From NCBI GenBank assembly GCA_021770655.1, contig JAETQO010000013.1, forward strand, positions 1 through 64,000: a stretch of 64,000 bases of DNA. The letters run 5' to 3'. The notes under the pieces are model-generated. The model had not been told where the DNA came from. It did not search any database and saw only the letters and a program-made list of their open reading frames with translations. Origin of the DNA: Ruminococcus sp. (GTDB lineage: Bacteria; Bacillota; Clostridia; Oscillospirales; Ruminococcaceae). Every line of letters starts with the position of its first letter. Position 1 is the first letter of the stretch. The position numbers and the translations under genes were made by a program. Below, piece by piece: positions 62,763 through 64,000 of the stretch.

Positions 62763-63803
62763 TCAGCAGATAATTACGCCGTAATCAGCATTAACAAGCT
62801 CGCCGAGGACGTAAGCCTCTTCGCCGGCAGCCTTGATAGCTTCGATCGCTTTGTCTGCATCAGCCTTGTCTACTACGACTGTCATTCCAACGCCCATATT
62901 GAATGTATTGAACATATCTCTTTCGGGAATATTGCCTGTCTTGGCGATAACGTCAAAAATAGGAAGTACATTAACGTCGCTTCTTGCGATCTTTACGGAA
63001 AGTCCCGCAGGGAGAGAACGAGGAATGTTCTCATAGAATCCGCCGCCTGTGATATGGGATATAGCCTTTACCTTAACGCTGTCAAGCAGGCTCATTATTG
63101 CCTTTACATATATCTTTGTGGGAGTAAGCAGTGTTTCGCCGAGAGTCGTTCCAAGCTCGTCAATGTGAGTTGAAAGAGTTTTCTTGTCAACATTGAACAC
63201 CTTTCTTACCAAAGAGAAACCGTTGGAATGAACGCCGCTTGATTTAATAGCGATCATAACGTCTCCGGCCTTCTGAGTTTTAGGTTCAAGTATTTTATCC
63301 TTGTCGACAACGCCTACTGAGAATCCTGCAAGATCGTACTCGTCTACAGGATAAAAGCCGGGCATTTCGGCAGTCTCACCGCCGATAAGCGCACAGCCGG
63401 ATTGAACGCATCCTTCTGCAACTCCGGAAACTATCTGAGCGACCTTTTCGGGATAGTTCTTTCCAACGGCGATATAGTCAAGGAAAAACTGAGGCTTCGC
63501 TCCACAGCAGATAATGTCGTTTACGCACATTGCAACGCAGTCGATACCTACGGTGTCGTGCTTGTCCATAAGGAAAGCGATCTTTAGCTTTGTTCCTACA
63601 CCGTCGGTGCCCGAAACAAGAACGGGCTTTGTGATGTTTGTCATGTCAAGCTCAAAAAGTCCGCCGAATCCGCCGATTCCGCTGAGCACGCCGCTTGTCA
63701 TAGTTCTGGCAACATACTGCTTCATAAGCTCAACAGCCTTGTAGCCCGCTGTAACGTCTACTCCGGCTTCCTTATAGCTGTTTGAAAAACTGTTAGTGTT
63801 CAT
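62763..63803 (-). CDS. purM: Phosphoribosylformylglycinamidine cyclo-ligase
   Basis: This makes AIR from FGAM. It is 346 residues, of the PurM/PurL superfamily. Signatures are [22 protein letters not shown] (about 63-84), [18 protein letters not shown] (about 92-109), [11 protein letters not shown] (about 141-151) and the C-terminal [17 protein letters not shown]. Ribosome site AAAGGA. It follows purF across an 88-bp gap that contains a hairpin. Confidence 0.97.
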   Translation of the reverse strand: MNTNSFSNSYKEAGVDVTAGYKAVELMKQYVARTMTSGVLSGIGGFGGLFELDMTNITKPVLVSGTDGVGTKLKIAFLMDKHDTVGIDCVAMCVNDIICCGAKPQFFLDYIAVGKNYPEKVAQIVSGVAEGCVQSGCALIGGETAEMPGFYPVDEYDLAGFSVGVVDKDKILEPKTQKAGDVMIAIKSSGVHSNGFSLVRKVFNVDKKTLSTHIDELGTTLGETLLTPTKIYVKAIMSLLDSVKVKAISHITGGGFYENIPRSLPAGLSVKIARSDVNVLPIFDVIAKTGNIPERDMFNTFNMGVGMTVVVDKADADKAIEAIKAAGEEAYVLGELVNADYGVIIC

Positions 63804-63835
63804 AAATACAATCCTTTCAGTCGTTGTCTTTGCTC

Positions 63836-63873
63836 AGTACCGCCGTGTGACCTTATAAGGTCTGCGGCGTACC
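63836..63873 (-). other. Hairpin between purF and purM
   Basis: A 14-bp perfect palindrome (GACCTTATAAGGTC, 63849-63862) sits inside imperfect outer arms (GTACCGCC / GGCGTAC). No T-run follows on the minus strand, so it is more likely a processing or attenuation hairpin than a terminator. Confidence 0.5.
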
Positions 63874-63891
63874 GGCTGTAGTTATTTCTTT

Positions 63892-64000
63892 TCCGAAATC
63901 TTAGTTTCAAATTTATCCTTAGGCATTTCGCCCGGTACTTCAATAGGATATTTTTCTGTAAAGCAGCCCACGCAGAAATCGCAGTCCGAATTGCCTGCGA
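63892..64000 (-). CDS. purF: Amidophosphoribosyltransferase, C-terminal end (partial)
   Basis: The last 36 residues of PurF are visible; the gene continues past the window edge. The frame reads GNSDCDFCVGCFTEKYPIEV, followed by PGEMPKDKF and a Lys-rich tail. CDFCVGCF(T)xxYP is the usual end of the Bacillus-type enzyme. It begins purine synthesis and is the first gene of the pur order seen here. Confidence 0.85.

Noticed and set aside
63876-64000. Purine riboswitch or PurR box in the gap next to purF
   Set aside because: The window ends inside purF, so the operon leader is not visible. Nothing in the purF-purM gap matches those motifs.

Overview
The window looks like a chromosomal segment of a low-to-moderate GC Firmicute, most likely a Ruminococcus-like member of the Oscillospiraceae/Clostridia. 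The evidence is a Gram-positive PolC, the short HisG with HisZ, the sepF-ylmH-divIVA-lspA cluster, a miaB-ricA/ylbF-mutS-mutL order, a split transketolase, a GH3 xylosidase-type enzyme, and strong sigma-A promoters with 16-17 bp spacing. The family-level assignment is inference, because no rRNA or tRNA gene was seen. No gene-free stretch exceeds about 300 bases.

Layout. 1-1.9 kb: a decayed mobile-element edge with two truncated large serine recombinases, the second fused to the end of an IS3/IS150-type insertion sequence. 1.9-8.0 kb: phosphoglucomutase (minus strand), a DacF-like penicillin-binding protein whose three catalytic motifs are all altered, pgi, a small P-loop protein, and DUF177-rpmF. 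8.2-22.6 kb: a housekeeping block, der-plsY-gpsA-yjbQ, then pyrH-frr-uppS-cdsA-dxr-rseP-ispG-polC (lipid, isoprenoid, translation and replication functions). 22.7-30.7 kb: a histidine operon (hisZ G D B H F I E) that lacks hisC and hisA and is interrupted by five small non-his genes. 30.9-40.5 kb: a Cys-rich unknown protein, miaB, a RicA/YlbF-type protein with a Cys tail, a parS-like site, mutS, a TIGR04076-like gene, mutL, miaA and hfq. 40.5-48.5 kb: an HlyD-like membrane protein, yggS, sepF, ylmH, divIVA, lspA, rluD, a HAD phosphatase and the split transketolase.

48.6-54.0 kb holds a divergent efflux-type module. A TetR regulator faces an MMPL transporter and a very long heptad-repeat exported protein, and three near-identical palindromes between them look like the TetR operators. 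54.1-56.2 kb: an intracellular GH3 glycosidase. 56.3-64.0 kb (minus strand): a purine operon, purF-purM-(lipoprotein)-(membrane protein)-purN-purO-(membrane protein)-purH(formyltransferase only)-(lipoprotein)-purD. The last two steps to IMP appear to be carried out by a stand-alone AICAR transformylase and an archaeal-type PurO cyclohydrolase rather than by bifunctional PurH.

The most interesting points are the probable PBP pseudoenzyme, the PurO/split-PurH arrangement, the TetR operator array with the heptad-repeat protein, the parS-like site beside mutS, the two copies of a MITE-like repeat, the Cys-tailed RicA-like protein with its Cys-rich neighbour, and the his operon with cargo genes replacing hisC/hisA. 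I saw no CRISPR array, prophage, tRNA or riboswitch, and no convincing complete novel defence system.
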